64,000 nt of DNA from Hymenobacter aranciens (GCF_030580865.1 NZ_JAUQSY010000007.1:186001-250000), one strand, 5' to 3'; positions 8,685 to 18,124 are shown, counted from the stretch's first letter. Notes: generated by a model from the sequence alone, not told the origin. Made by a program: numbers and translations.

Positions 8685-11258
8685 ATGAAACAGATTATAC
8701 TTTATTTACTTCTGCTGCTACTGTTGGCTACGCCAGCAATGGCTGGCCCCGGTCCTCTCGTTGTTTCTCAGCATGCGGCTGGTAGCCCCCTGGCCAATGT
8801 GCTTAATCCCGACGGCACCCTGCGCCCTGGCACCACGGGCTCGTTTGATGCCGGGCAGCTGGCCCTCTGCACTACCCCCGATGGACGGCCCGCGTTTCGG
8901 CCCGCCGGCCCGGCTGGCGCGGGCGACGAACACTGGCAGGGCGGCGGTAGCCGGGACAATGGCACCGACGGTGTAATCTGTGCCGTAGCAGTAGCCGGCT
9001 CCACCGTGTATGTCGGGGGCTACTTTCGCAAGGCCGGTAATTTATCTGCTCCAGCGGTGGCCAAATGGGATGGCTCGGCCTGGAGCAGCTTGGGCACCGG
9101 CCTGAACGGCAGGGGCGCCAGCAACTTTGGCGTCCGGGCTCTGGCCCTGGCCCCCAACGGCGACCTATACGCGGCGGGTAATTTCAGCGCCGCGGACAGC
9201 ACGCCGGTCAGCAACATCGCCCGTTGGAACGGCAGCACCTGGAGTGCCCTAGGCACCGGCCTAAGTGGGGGACAAGTGCGCGCCCTGGCCTTGGCCCCCA
9301 ATGGCGACCTGTATGCCGGCGGCGACTTCACCCAGGCCGGCACCGCCACCGCCTCCGGCATTGCTCGTTGGAACGGCAGCACCTGGAGCCCCCTGGGCAC
9401 CGGCCTAAGTGGCGGTAACATTTATGGCACTGGCGTGAATGCCCTGGCCGTTGCCTCCACCGGCGACGTGTATGCGGGGGGGACCTTCGACCACGCCGGG
9501 GGCTTGCCCGCCAATCACATCGCCCAGTGGAACGGCACGGCCTGGAGCAGCCTGGGCACCGGGGTTGATGGTTATAGGGTGACTACCGTGGCCGTGGCCC
9601 CCAATGGCGACCTGTATGTGGGAGGCGACTTTGCCCTGGCCGGCAGCACCCCGGTTGCGATGGGCGTAGCCAAATGGAATAGTACGGCTTGGAGTGCGCT
9701 GGGTACCGGTTTGGGTATTGTTGACAGTGAGGTTCAGGTCTTGGCCATCGCTGCTAATGGGGACGTGTATGCGGGCATCTATTTTCCCGAGTTGGGGCCT
9801 AGTGGGGTAGAGAATCAGGGCCATCGGGTAGCCAAATGGAATGGCGCCACCTGGAGTGGCCTGGGTACTGCCGCAAGGGGGGCGGAGGGTGGGGTGTTAG
9901 CGCTTGCGCTGGATGCCAGTGCCAATCTGTACGTGGCCGGAAATTTCATCATGTTTGGCAGAATGCCGAACAATCGCATAGTCCGGTGGAGCATCACTGA
10001 CAGCAACTGGAACAGCCTGGGCAGCGTTTCGCCGTTAGGCTTATATGGGCAGGGGGGCCTGGCGTGGACCGTCGTGGTGGCTCCCAACGGCGACGTATAC
10101 GCGGGTGGCTATTTCACGCAGGCTGGCAACACCCCGGTCAGCAACATTGCGCGCTGGAACGGCACCGCCTGGAGCAGCCTGGGCACGGGGCTGAATGGGG
10201 TGGTAGCAGCCTTGGCCATCGCTCCCAACGGCGATGTGTACGCGGGCGGCACCTTCACCCAGGCCGGTGGCAGCGCCGTCAGCAACGTTGCCCGCTGGGA
10301 TGGCACCACTTGGCACCCACTCGGGGCTGGCCTGAACCAGCATGTTTTGGTATTGGCCGTTACTCCCAATGGGCAGGTGTACGCTAGCGGCAGATTCAAC
10401 AGCACCGGCACCACCCCCATCAACGGCATTGCGAAGTGGGATGGCAGCACCTGGAGCAGCGTGGGCCCAGGGACCTCTGATACAGCCGTAGCCTTGGCCG
10501 TAGCGCCTAATGGGGATGTGTATGCTGGTGGCTTCATTCAGGGTAGTAATGTAGCCCGCTGGGATGGCGTAGCGTGGAGCACTATCAATACTCCAGCCAG
10601 GAACGCGAATATTAAAGCCTTAGCCCTGGTCGCCAACGGTGATATGTACATCAGTAGTTATTCCAGCCTGGGCCTAGGCCCGCCGCTCAGCACCATCTAC
10701 AAGTGGAACGGCACCACGTGGAGCACTCTGGCGACTAATTTTACGGCATATGTATACAACATGACCATAGCTGCCAACGGCGACCTCTACGCGGCAGGTG
10801 GTTTCCATCGGATTGAGAGCCTAGCGACTAAAAACGTGGCTCGCTGGGATGGCACTACCTGGAGAAGCCTAGGTACTGGCATCAACGGCGAAGTATATAG
10901 TGTCGCCACCGGCCCGGCCGGTCAGGTGTATGTAGGTGGGCGCTTCAGCGCCGTTGGCGATGACAGCAAGGAGATGATTAGCTTCGGTATCTACGGCGCT
11001 ACGGCCCTGACTGCCCAGGCGCCCGCTGCTGCTGCGCCGCTGGCCGTATTCCCTAACCCCGCCCACGCCACGGTCACCGTGCGTCTGCCCACTGGCGCAG
11101 CCCCGCAGCCCCTGCAGCTGACCGATGAACTAGGTCGCACTGTGCGCCATTATCCTGCCCCCGCCACCCCCAACGCCGTGCTCGACCTGCATGGCCTGCC
11201 CGCCGGTGTATACCTAGTGCGTAGCGGCCACTACAGCCAGCGTCTGGTGGTGGAGTAA
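8685..11258 (+). CDS. T9SS type A sorting domain protein with beta-propeller repeats
   Basis: An 857-residue secreted protein. An N-terminal signal peptide of about 20 residues (MKQIILYLLLLLLLATPAMA) leads to Sec export. The body is made of about 14 repeats of 45-55 residues, each pairing an ARWNGSTWSALGTGL strand with a VRALALAPNGDLYAGGDF strand, as in Kelch-like or delta-60-type propellers. The last ~75 residues form a type IX sorting domain: the VFPNPAHATVTV entry, a DELGRTVR turn, GLPAGVYLVR and a terminal RLVVE. T9SS carries such proteins over the outer membrane and attaches or releases them. No catalytic domain is visible, so binding or adhesion is the likely role. The gene sits between two copies of the same 3'-end/terminator segment. 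Confidence 0.9.
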   Translation: MKQIILYLLLLLLLATPAMAGPGPLVVSQHAAGSPLANVLNPDGTLRPGTTGSFDAGQLALCTTPDGRPAFRPAGPAGAGDEHWQGGGSRDNGTDGVICAVAVAGSTVYVGGYFRKAGNLSAPAVAKWDGSAWSSLGTGLNGRGASNFGVRALALAPNGDLYAAGNFSAADSTPVSNIARWNGSTWSALGTGLSGGQVRALALAPNGDLYAGGDFTQAGTATASGIARWNGSTWSPLGTGLSGGNIYGTGVNALAVASTGDVYAGGTFDHAGGLPANHIAQWNGTAWSSLGTGVDGYRVTTVAVAPNGDLYVGGDFALAGSTPVAMGVAKWNSTAWSALGTGLGIVDSEVQVLAIAANGDVYAGIYFPELGPSGVENQGHRVAKWNGATWSGLGTAARGAEGGVLALALDASANLYVAGNFIMFGRMPNNRIVRWSITDSNWNSLGSVSPLGLYGQGGLAWTVVVAPNGDVYAGGYFTQAGNTPVSNIARWNGTAWSSLGTGLNGVVAALAIAPNGDVYAGGTFTQAGGSAVSNVARWDGTTWHPLGAGLNQHVLVLAVTPNGQVYASGRFNSTGTTPINGIAKWDGSTWSSVGPGTSDTAVALAVAPNGDVYAGGFIQGSNVARWDGVAWSTINTPARNANIKALALVANGDMYISSYSSLGLGPPLSTIYKWNGTTWSTLATNFTAYVYNMTIAANGDLYAAGGFHRIESLATKNVARWDGTTWRSLGTGINGEVYSVATGPAGQVYVGGRFSAVGDDSKEMISFGIYGATALTAQAPAAAAPLAVFPNPAHATVTVRLPTGAAPQPLQLTDELGRTVRHYPAPATPNAVLDLHGLPAGVYLVRSGHYSQRLVVE

Positions 11259-11277
11259 TTTGTTGCTCTCGTGTCCC

Positions 11278-11402
11278 AGGTGACTCGGATGTTCTCCAAG
11301 ATGCTGACGCTGCTGGAGGCCTAATACCCGGATGCGAACGAGCTGGCGGGCAAGCGGCGGGAACTGGGGTATTTGTAAGGAGTATAGCTAAGACGTGAAA
11401 AG
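11278..11402 (+). pseudogene. Decayed duplicate of the 3' end of the 7846 gene
   Basis: This stretch aligns base for base with about 8426-8543. It keeps the ATGCTGACGCTGCTGGAGG and GAGCTGGCGGGCAAGCGGCG segments but has an in-frame TAA in place of a Gln codon and an extra T that shifts the frame before the end. It has no start codon. It includes the old stop region and runs straight into a duplicate terminator. It is a remnant, not a gene. Confidence 0.82.
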
Positions 11403-11434
11403 GCCCCGCTGATGGATGTCGGCGGGGCTTTTTT
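11403..11434 (+). terminator. Intrinsic terminator, duplicate of the one at 8547
   Basis: A 10-bp stem with one U-G pair (11403-11412 with 11419-11428), a 6-base loop and six T residues at 11429-11434. It now serves the T9SS protein gene and insulates the ATPase gene that starts 26 bases later. Confidence 0.88.
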
Positions 11435-11459
11435 GGGTTATTCGGCGTAGTTTCGCGGT

Positions 11460-12551
11460 ATGTTAAAGCACCTCAACATCCGCAATTTTACCGTTTTCGC
11501 CGAGGCTGATTTTGAGTTCAGCAAGGGGCTGAATGTGATTGTGGGGACGAATGGGACGGGGAAGAGCCATGTGCTGAAGTTGGGGTATGCGGTGTTGAAG
11601 GGGTTGAACAGCCAACTGAATGAGGCTTTAGCAGAGCGGTATTTTACGGATACGTTTTTAGGAACTATCCTACTAGATGTTTTCCGGCCAGCACCTAATA
11701 ATTTAGATGAGTTAATTCGCAGAAGCAACAAGGTAGATGATGCCAAGCTCGCCTTTACGCTCTACAATGAGACGATAAGACCAGGTGACTTCACTTGTAG
11801 TTCAGATGGAACTGCAATGGAAAATCCTTTCATTATAAATGTGCCTTCAGTGCCATTGTCCACCGAGGCTGCTACCACCCTCCTCAATGAGATTGGGCAA
11901 CCGGTATACATTCCTGCAAAAGAAATATTGACATTAGGATGGATATTGCCCGCATCTAAACAACTTGTGCTTCCGATAGACAAGAGTTATTTGGACTTAT
12001 TAACTCAGCTTAGTGGACTGTCTTTGCAGCAGCCAGAACCAGCTGCTGCAACAGCTATAAAAGAACTTGCCAATGACCTAAAAGGTGAGGTGCAGGAAGA
12101 AGGAGGACGTTATTACTTAGTGTATCCTAAGCAACCTCGTATGGAAATGACGATGGTAGCTGAAGGATTACGCAAATTCGGCACTTTACAAAAACTACTC
12201 GCAAACGGTAGTCTTACTTCTAAAGCAACATTGTTTTGGGATGAACCAGAGGCAAACCTGAATCCTGCTCTACTGCGCAAACTGGCAGCGGTATTGCTAA
12301 AACTGGCTGGTCAGGGTTACCAAATCATCCTCGCCACCCACAGCCTATTCCTGCTAAAGGAATTCCACATCCTGGCCCAGCGCGAGCCCACGCCCATCCG
12401 CTACTTCGGTCTCTACGAAGGCCCGGACGGGGCCACCCAGGTAGAAACCACCGACGACTTCGAAACCCTGGAGCACATCGCCGCCCTTGATGCGGAACTA
12501 GCGCAAACGGTCGATTTCCAACAAGCCCTCGACCACAACGATGCCAACTGA
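11460..12551 (+). CDS. AAA/ABC-type ATPase (AAA_21/OLD-like), probable defence ATPase
   Basis: A 363-residue SMC/ABC-fold ATPase of the kind found in OLD, PARIS, Septu and similar defence systems. Walker A is GTNGTGKS at residues 29-36 after a LNIRNFTVF strand. A signature-like VAEGLRKFG lies near 233-241, Walker B with the catalytic Glu is TLFWDEPEANLNP (D261, E262), and the switch His is in LATHS (H294). The region between Walker A and the signature is short, with no long coiled coil. The middle of the gene (about 11640-12290) is much richer in A/T than its surroundings. Its stop lies 11 bases inside the next gene, so the two are translationally coupled and likely work together. Confidence 0.85.
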   Translation: MLKHLNIRNFTVFAEADFEFSKGLNVIVGTNGTGKSHVLKLGYAVLKGLNSQLNEALAERYFTDTFLGTILLDVFRPAPNNLDELIRRSNKVDDAKLAFTLYNETIRPGDFTCSSDGTAMENPFIINVPSVPLSTEAATTLLNEIGQPVYIPAKEILTLGWILPASKQLVLPIDKSYLDLLTQLSGLSLQQPEPAAATAIKELANDLKGEVQEEGGRYYLVYPKQPRMEMTMVAEGLRKFGTLQKLLANGSLTSKATLFWDEPEANLNPALLRKLAAVLLKLAGQGYQIILATHSLFLLKEFHILAQREPTPIRYFGLYEGPDGATQVETTDDFETLEHIAALDAELAQTVDFQQALDHNDAN

Positions 12552-13110
12552 AACCGAGGGCTGGCTCACGTTTGAGGTTCCCGAAACGTGGTACTTGTTG
12601 AAGTACGACGACCGGACGAAGCCCGGGTTTTATAAAACCCGAATGGAAGTCATTGATGGCACGAAGGGCGTTGACTTCATAGCGGGCCAGCCGCCGCATT
12701 TTACGCAGGTGTGGTTGCTGGAGGTAAAAGACTTTCGGGAATATCAGGCCGAACTGGACGCGGAGCTGAAAGCCGGCACCCTGGTGCTGGAAGTAGTGCA
12801 AAAAGCCGTGCATACCTGCGCCGGCTTGTACCTGGCCGCCTGCGGCAAGCACGAATTGATTCCGGCTGACCTGCGCGCCGCCGCGCTCCGACCGCCGCAG
12901 TGGAAGCTGGTGTTGTTTCTGCAACAAGACCCGTTGCCAGATTCGCCTCACGAGCAGACGAACAAGAAGGCAGTACACAATCGTGTGGTGCAACGGCAAG
13001 ACATTGCCAAGAAGTTGCGCGCAAAGCTCAAGCCGCTAGGCATCGGCTCCGAATTGGCCGAGCTGGACCACCTGCCGAAAAACGCAGGCTGGATGGTTAC
13101 TTCGGCCTAA
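12541..13110 (+). CDS. Putative PD-(D/E)XK nuclease partner of the ATPase
   Basis: A 189-residue protein that starts at ATG 12541, inside the last codons of the ATPase gene. The N-terminal half has the layout of a PD-(D/E)XK nuclease core: Glu36, then KGVDF (Asp45), and after a ~14-residue hairpin the strand WLLEVKDF, giving the E-x-K pair Glu61 and Lys63, followed by a helix with Gln near residue 86. A second hydrophobic strand, WKLVLFLQQ, lies near residue 120. The C-terminus is basic. In paired systems such a nuclease would be the effector and the ATPase its switch. I infer the nuclease fold from motif spacing only. Its TAA overlaps the stop codon of the convergent DNA repair ATPase gene by two bases. 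Confidence 0.6.
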   Translation: MPTETEGWLTFEVPETWYLLKYDDRTKPGFYKTRMEVIDGTKGVDFIAGQPPHFTQVWLLEVKDFREYQAELDAELKAGTLVLEVVQKAVHTCAGLYLAACGKHELIPADLRAAALRPPQWKLVLFLQQDPLPDSPHEQTNKKAVHNRVVQRQDIAKKLRAKLKPLGIGSELAELDHLPKNAGWMVTSA

Positions 13111-16100
13111 TCTTTCTCCAGCACCTGCCGGATGCCGCCGAGCCCCCCAGCAATGTTCTCCAGCTGGGCCAATACGCTTTGCAGCTGGCCGCCGCTGCTC
13201 TGGCGCAGGTTGCGGGCGAAGGTGGCTTTGATGTCGGCCCAGCGGGCTGCCTCTTCCGCGTTGAGCCAGCCGAGCAGCTCGCGCAGCTTGAGCAGGTTGG
13301 CCTCGGTGCCGGTGGTTAGGGTCTGGGCCTCGCTGAGGTAGTGGGTTTCGAGCAGGGTGCGGATTTCGGCGTCGTTCATTACCGGGCGCACTTTTTCGGC
13401 CAGCTTGGCCATGTTGCGGTAGGAGCCCTGCAGCTTGAAGGGCGGCTCGGTGCGGTACTCGGCGGCCTGCGCGGCCGAGGCAATGTAGGCCTGGTTGACG
13501 CGGGCCACCACGTCGCGCAAGGTCAGCAAGTGGCGCAGCACGGCCACGTACTCCTGGATTTCGGCCGGCGAGTGGCTGGCCTCGAACGAGAGGCCGGTGC
13601 TGTCGTCGGTGGCGGCCAGGCGCAGCAGCGGGTGCAGGTCGGCGGGGCTTTTGGCGGCCAGGCGCGCCAGCACGGGGTTCGAGACGAGGGCGTTTTCGAG
13701 GTAGCTCAGGGCGAAGGCCGGGGCCGAGTCGCCGATGATATCACCGAGGTTGTAGATGTCAGCACGGTTGGCCAGCATGTCGGGGATGCGGAACTGCTCG
13801 CCGCTCTCGGTGTAGGGGTTGCCGGCCATCACCACGGCCACCTTGCGCCCCCTAAAGTCGTAAGTGCGGGCCCGGCCCTGGTACACACCCTCGATTTTGC
13901 GCTGGGCATCGCAAAGCGAGATGAACTTCTGCAAAAACTCCGGGTTGCAGTGCTGGATGTCGTCGAGGTAAATCATGACGTTGTCGCCCATCTCGAAGGC
14001 TAGATTGAGCTTCAGCAGCTCCTCGCGGGCGCCGGAGTTGGGGGCCTGAGCGGGGTCCACGCTGGTCACGGCGTGGCCGATGGCGGGGCCGTTGATTTTC
14101 ATGAAAATCAAGCCCAGGCGGTTGGCCACGTACTCCATGAGGGTCGTCTTGCCGTAGCCCGGCGGCGAGATGAGCAGCAGCAAACCCATGAGGTCGGTGC
14201 GCTTGTTCTCGCCCGCCGTGCCGATTTGCTTGGCCAGGTTGGCCCCGATGAGCGGCAGGTACACCTCATCAATCAGCTTATTCCGCACGAACGACGACAG
14301 CACGCGGGGGCGGAATTCCTCCAGCCGCAGCTCTTGGGTGAAGTTAGCCAGTAGCTGCTTTTTCAACTCGCCGAAGGCTTCGAACTGCGGCACTACCACG
14401 CGTAGGTAATGATGCAGGCGGTGGCGGAACTGGGGGAAGTCGAGCGCGTAGCTGCGGTCGTGGATGCGCGGGTGCGTGCCTTGCAGTTCGGTGATGGTTT
14501 CGTGCAGCGGCGTGCGCACGATGCGGGCGGGGTCAAAGGAGTTGGTTAATAACAGGACTGCTACCTCGTTCACCCCACCCCCCAGCCCCCTCCCCTTCGG
14601 GAGAGGGGGAGCCGAGGCGACGCTGATGCTGGCAGTTGCATTCGTCAGGCTCCCCTCTCCCGAAGGGGAGGGGCCGGGGGTGGGGTGACCGGTGCTAGAC
14701 TTTTCGAAAGCCCCCACCCACTGCCGCACCAGCTGAAACTGCTGCGCCGGCTGCTCCGCCAGCGCCGCCACCGAGCCCTCGTACAGCTCCGTTGCGTTGC
14801 GCTCCTTCAGCGACTGCTGAAACGCCTGATATAGCTCGGCCGCCTCGGGCGCGATGACGAACGTCTCGCCCCGCGTGAGCTCGGCGAATAGGTAGTCACC
14901 CGCCTCATCCACCTCGGCCAAAGTAAACAAGCCGGTGCCGCTGGCGAATTCCTCCACCGCCGTTTGTAGCTCCAGTTTCAGCGCCTCGAATTCCCGCGAA
15001 TCGGGAAACACCTGCAGCAGCACGCCGATGCCGTGCAGCTGGTGCTGCCAGGCCGCCTTGCGCTTGCGTCCGGCGAAGCGTTGCCAGTAGAGCGCGGCGG
15101 CGGCGCGGGCGGCGGCCGGGTAGCGCAGCAAATCGGCGGTGCGGGTGAGGCGCACCAGCGCTTCGAGCAGGCGGGCCGCATCGTGGTCGTGCACACCCTT
15201 GAGGTAGCCCTCGGCGTAGCGCGGGACCATGAACTGCTGCACGTAAGCCGTGAGCTCGGCCACGGTGAGGTGGGCCAGCTCATTCAGGGAAAGCGTGGCG
15301 GGGGCGCCGTCGCGGGCGGGCGCGGGGTGCTGGGCGGCCTGCAAAATCAGCCAGGCCAGGTACTCGGCGCGGTACACGTCGGCGTTTTCCGACACCACCG
15401 TCTGGTCCCACACCGCCCGGGCGGCCAGGATGGCGGGCTCGGTGATGGGCTGGAAAAAGTTGGTGCCGGTGAGGTGGTAGTGCAGCTCGCCGTCGCGCAG
15501 CACCACGGTCAGGTCGAGCGGCTGGGTGTTCACGGTGAAGGCGTAGGGGCCGAACTTCAGCGCCTGCCCACCGTCGGTGAAGAGCTCGGCGCGGTCGCGC
15601 AGCTGGCGCAGAGCGTCCTCTTTCACCGTTTTGAGGCGGCTCTGGATGTCGTCGGCCTTCACCGGGTCGCCCAGGTTCAGCAGCTCCTGCACGGTCTGGC
15701 GCACCTTCTCCACCATCATATCCGAGGCGAAGTAGCCGTTGATGTCGGCCACCGTCTCGAAGCGGGCCAGCCGGGCCTGCACGGCTTTCAGAATGCGCTC
15801 GGTGGATTGCAGCAAAGCCGAGGCACGTTGGTTGCGGGCCGCCACCAGGGCCGCCTTGCGCGTCTCAAAGGCCTCGTACACCGCCTCGCGCTTGTCGGTC
15901 AGCTGGGCCAGGAACTCGTCAAAATCCGGAAACTTGCCCTCCAGCTCTTCCAGCTGCACCAGCAGCTTCGAGCTGTACTCGTCGCACTTGGCGGGCGTGT
16001 CGCTCAGGTCAAGGTAGTTTACCAGGGCCTGGTCGAGCAGCTTGAGCTGAGCCGTGAATTCGGCCTGGGCCTCGGTGCCGGCCAGGGCCTGCCGCCGCCG

Positions 16101-18101
16101 CTTCAGCGCCGCCCGAATCTGGTTGAAGCCCGCGTAAATCGTGGAGATGCTGTCGATGATGCGCGTGGTCTGGGTGGGGTCGTCCATCGGCAGGTTGCTC
16201 ACCACCTCAATCAGCAATTCCAACTCGCCCGACACGGCGGCGGCTTCCTTTTCGCGCTCGTTGGCCTCGGTGGTTTTCTGGATTTTCTCCACCCCGTCGG
16301 CAATGGCCTGCACCCGCGTGGCGTAGGGCGTCAGCGCGTCGGGCCGCAGCAGGAACTCCACGGTCTGGGCGGCCACGTCCTTGCTGAGCTGCTCCAGGTC
16401 GGCGGCGGCTTTTTCCACCGTGGGCAGGTCGGCGTAGCGCAATTCTTTTAGCGAAATCACCGCCCCGCGCACGCTGCGCAATTCCGCCAGCAAACCCACG
16501 TACTCGTTCACATCAGCCGGGGCGCTGCGCTTGATGCGGCCCGTCAGCTCGTCGGCCAGGGCCAGCACGCGCTGGGTTTCAGCGGCGGTTTCGCGGCGGA
16601 TGCTCAGCACCTTGTCGAACTCATCCACGGCCGCCTTGGCGGTTTGCTGGATGTCGCGCAGGGGCTCGGCCAAGGCCTGGGCCGCCGGCTCGCGCAGCCA
16701 GTGGTAAGTGTCGGTGAGGGTGGTGGTGAGGCGGATGAGGTCGAGGTAGAGGCCGGCGTAGCTGTCGTCCTTGCCCAGCAGGGTCAGCACTTCCTGGGCC
16801 TCGGCCATGGCCCGCACGATTTCGCGGTTGCCCAGCTTGTAGAGGTAGGAGTCCGAGGTCACCGGCAGCTCAAAATCCGGCCCCACGTAGGGCGTCTGCC
16901 AGATTTGCACGGCGTGGTGCTTCTTGGGCTCCTCGTCGGCGCGGAAGTAGCACAGTTCGCCGTTCTCAAACAGCGCGTAGCCGTGGCAGCTGATGGGGTT
17001 ATCCACCCGCTGCGCAATCAGATTGTACGACAGCAGCAAATACGCGCCCTGCTCCTTATTGAAGAATACGTACAGAAAATCCTCCCCATTCGGCGCGGCA
17101 ATGCGCTTCTCAAACAGCATATCCCGCGGCCCTTTCTCAAACAGCTTGCCCTCGCCGGTTTGCAGGTAGAAGCCGTGGGCAAAAATCAGTCCCTGCCCGT
17201 CGGGCAGCAGCACGCAGGCGTCGGCCAGCGCGTCGAGACGCTGGGCGGTTTGCAGCTTCGAATTGTAGATAAAATACCGGTAGTCCGGCTCCTGGTAGGG
17301 CCGGATTTTGAGCAGCACCAGGTTGCCCACCACGGCGTAGTAGATTTCCGAGTCGTCCAGCGTCTGGTCCTTATCGGCCACCGGCTCGGCCAGGATGCCG
17401 CGCCCGGTAGCGGTGTTGTCCTCAATTTTGATGGTGAGGTCGCCGCCGATGGTTTCCACGAACACCTTATCCTCGATGCTGATGTGCGGGTGCTTGCCGG
17501 GCCGCTGCATGTCGCGCGTAGTGCGCTGCCAGTTGAACTCGTGCTGCGGCGGGTAGGTGTACTCGTGGTCCGAGCGGTTGTCGATGTACGTCAGCGTATC
17601 ATCCTTCAGCAGCCACTTAAAGGTCTTGATGTCGTTCACGCTCTTGCCCACCCGGAACACCATAAACAGGCTGTTCTCGCGCACGGCAAACTTGACGAAC
17701 TGCGTGTTCTTGTAGTAGCGGTAGAGGTTGCGGAACTCCTCGGCAAACTGCGCATTGTTAATCAATTCCAGCCCCAGCGGCCGAAACTCGTGGTCGGCAT
17801 AATCATACACCCCGAACACGTCGGACAGCTCCACGTCCGTTTTCAGCCCCAGCACCACATTGTAGCCAAACAGGAATTTATTCCCCACCGGCACCATGTC
17901 CCAGGGCACGCAATTATGCTCGGTGGTGATGCGCCCCGTACCGATAAGCCGCGTGTCGATGGCCCCGAACACGGCCTTGCGCTCGGTATTGAGCGTGGCC
18001 AGGCGGGCGCGGAGGTCGTCGGCGCTTTTTTGCAGGCGCGTGCGAAGGATGTCGTAGGTGCCGCCTTCGAGCTTGAGGTCGGGCGCGGTAGTTGGTTCCA
18101 T
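13107..18101 (-). CDS. DNA repair ATPase (DUF3686 plus C-terminal AAA+ domain)
   Basis: A 1664-residue protein of the type annotated as 'DNA repair ATPase'. ATG 18101 gives the family start MEPTTAPDLKLEGGTYDILRTRL; the 37 upstream codons read through a palindromic repeat. The N-terminal ~450 residues match DUF3686 (FLFGYNVVLGLKTDVELSD). A long helical, coiled-coil-rich centre follows. The C-terminal AAA+ module has Walker A SPPGYGKTT near residue 1310, Walker B MIYLDDIQH near 1375 and a sensor VAVVMAGNPYTES. In many bacteria this gene sits beside PspA, flotillin and YqiJ-like genes, as here, which argues for remodelling of a membrane-stress complex and against a proven role in DNA repair. A 117-bp palindromic element is inserted in frame at 14571-14687. 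Confidence 0.88.
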   Translation of the reverse strand: MEPTTAPDLKLEGGTYDILRTRLQKSADDLRARLATLNTERKAVFGAIDTRLIGTGRITTEHNCVPWDMVPVGNKFLFGYNVVLGLKTDVELSDVFGVYDYADHEFRPLGLELINNAQFAEEFRNLYRYYKNTQFVKFAVRENSLFMVFRVGKSVNDIKTFKWLLKDDTLTYIDNRSDHEYTYPPQHEFNWQRTTRDMQRPGKHPHISIEDKVFVETIGGDLTIKIEDNTATGRGILAEPVADKDQTLDDSEIYYAVVGNLVLLKIRPYQEPDYRYFIYNSKLQTAQRLDALADACVLLPDGQGLIFAHGFYLQTGEGKLFEKGPRDMLFEKRIAAPNGEDFLYVFFNKEQGAYLLLSYNLIAQRVDNPISCHGYALFENGELCYFRADEEPKKHHAVQIWQTPYVGPDFELPVTSDSYLYKLGNREIVRAMAEAQEVLTLLGKDDSYAGLYLDLIRLTTTLTDTYHWLREPAAQALAEPLRDIQQTAKAAVDEFDKVLSIRRETAAETQRVLALADELTGRIKRSAPADVNEYVGLLAELRSVRGAVISLKELRYADLPTVEKAAADLEQLSKDVAAQTVEFLLRPDALTPYATRVQAIADGVEKIQKTTEANEREKEAAAVSGELELLIEVVSNLPMDDPTQTTRIIDSISTIYAGFNQIRAALKRRRQALAGTEAQAEFTAQLKLLDQALVNYLDLSDTPAKCDEYSSKLLVQLEELEGKFPDFDEFLAQLTDKREAVYEAFETRKAALVAARNQRASALLQSTERILKAVQARLARFETVADINGYFASDMMVEKVRQTVQELLNLGDPVKADDIQSRLKTVKEDALRQLRDRAELFTDGGQALKFGPYAFTVNTQPLDLTVVLRDGELHYHLTGTNFFQPITEPAILAARAVWDQTVVSENADVYRAEYLAWLILQAAQHPAPARDGAPATLSLNELAHLTVAELTAYVQQFMVPRYAEGYLKGVHDHDAARLLEALVRLTRTADLLRYPAAARAAAALYWQRFAGRKRKAAWQHQLHGIGVLLQVFPDSREFEALKLELQTAVEEFASGTGLFTLAEVDEAGDYLFAELTRGETFVIAPEAAELYQAFQQSLKERNATELYEGSVAALAEQPAQQFQLVRQWVGAFEKSSTGHPTPGPSPSGEGSLTNATASISVASAPPLPKGRGLGGGVNEVAVLLLTNSFDPARIVRTPLHETITELQGTHPRIHDRSYALDFPQFRHRLHHYLRVVVPQFEAFGELKKQLLANFTQELRLEEFRPRVLSSFVRNKLIDEVYLPLIGANLAKQIGTAGENKRTDLMGLLLLISPPGYGKTTLMEYVANRLGLIFMKINGPAIGHAVTSVDPAQAPNSGAREELLKLNLAFEMGDNVMIYLDDIQHCNPEFLQKFISLCDAQRKIEGVYQGRARTYDFRGRKVAVVMAGNPYTESGEQFRIPDMLANRADIYNLGDIIGDSAPAFALSYLENALVSNPVLARLAAKSPADLHPLLRLAATDDSTGLSFEASHSPAEIQEYVAVLRHLLTLRDVVARVNQAYIASAAQAAEYRTEPPFKLQGSYRNMAKLAEKVRPVMNDAEIRTLLETHYLSEAQTLTTGTEANLLKLRELLGWLNAEEAARWADIKATFARNLRQSSGGQLQSVLAQLENIAGGLGGIRQVLEKD
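14571..14687. repeat. Palindromic repeat (MITE-like) inserted in frame in the ATPase gene
   Basis: The two ends are inverted copies of about 40 bp, each running from CACCCCACCCC inward through CTCCCCTTCGGGAGAGG. The element is 117 bp, a multiple of three, and reads through on the coding strand as about 39 residues rich in Gly, Pro, Ser and Ala (GHPTPGPSPSGEGS ... PPLPKGRGLGGG). That stretch has no place in the ATPase family and lies between the coiled-coil centre and the AAA+ module. Confidence 0.85.
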
Positions 18102-18124
18102 GCAGGGGAGGAGGGAGGGCGGAA

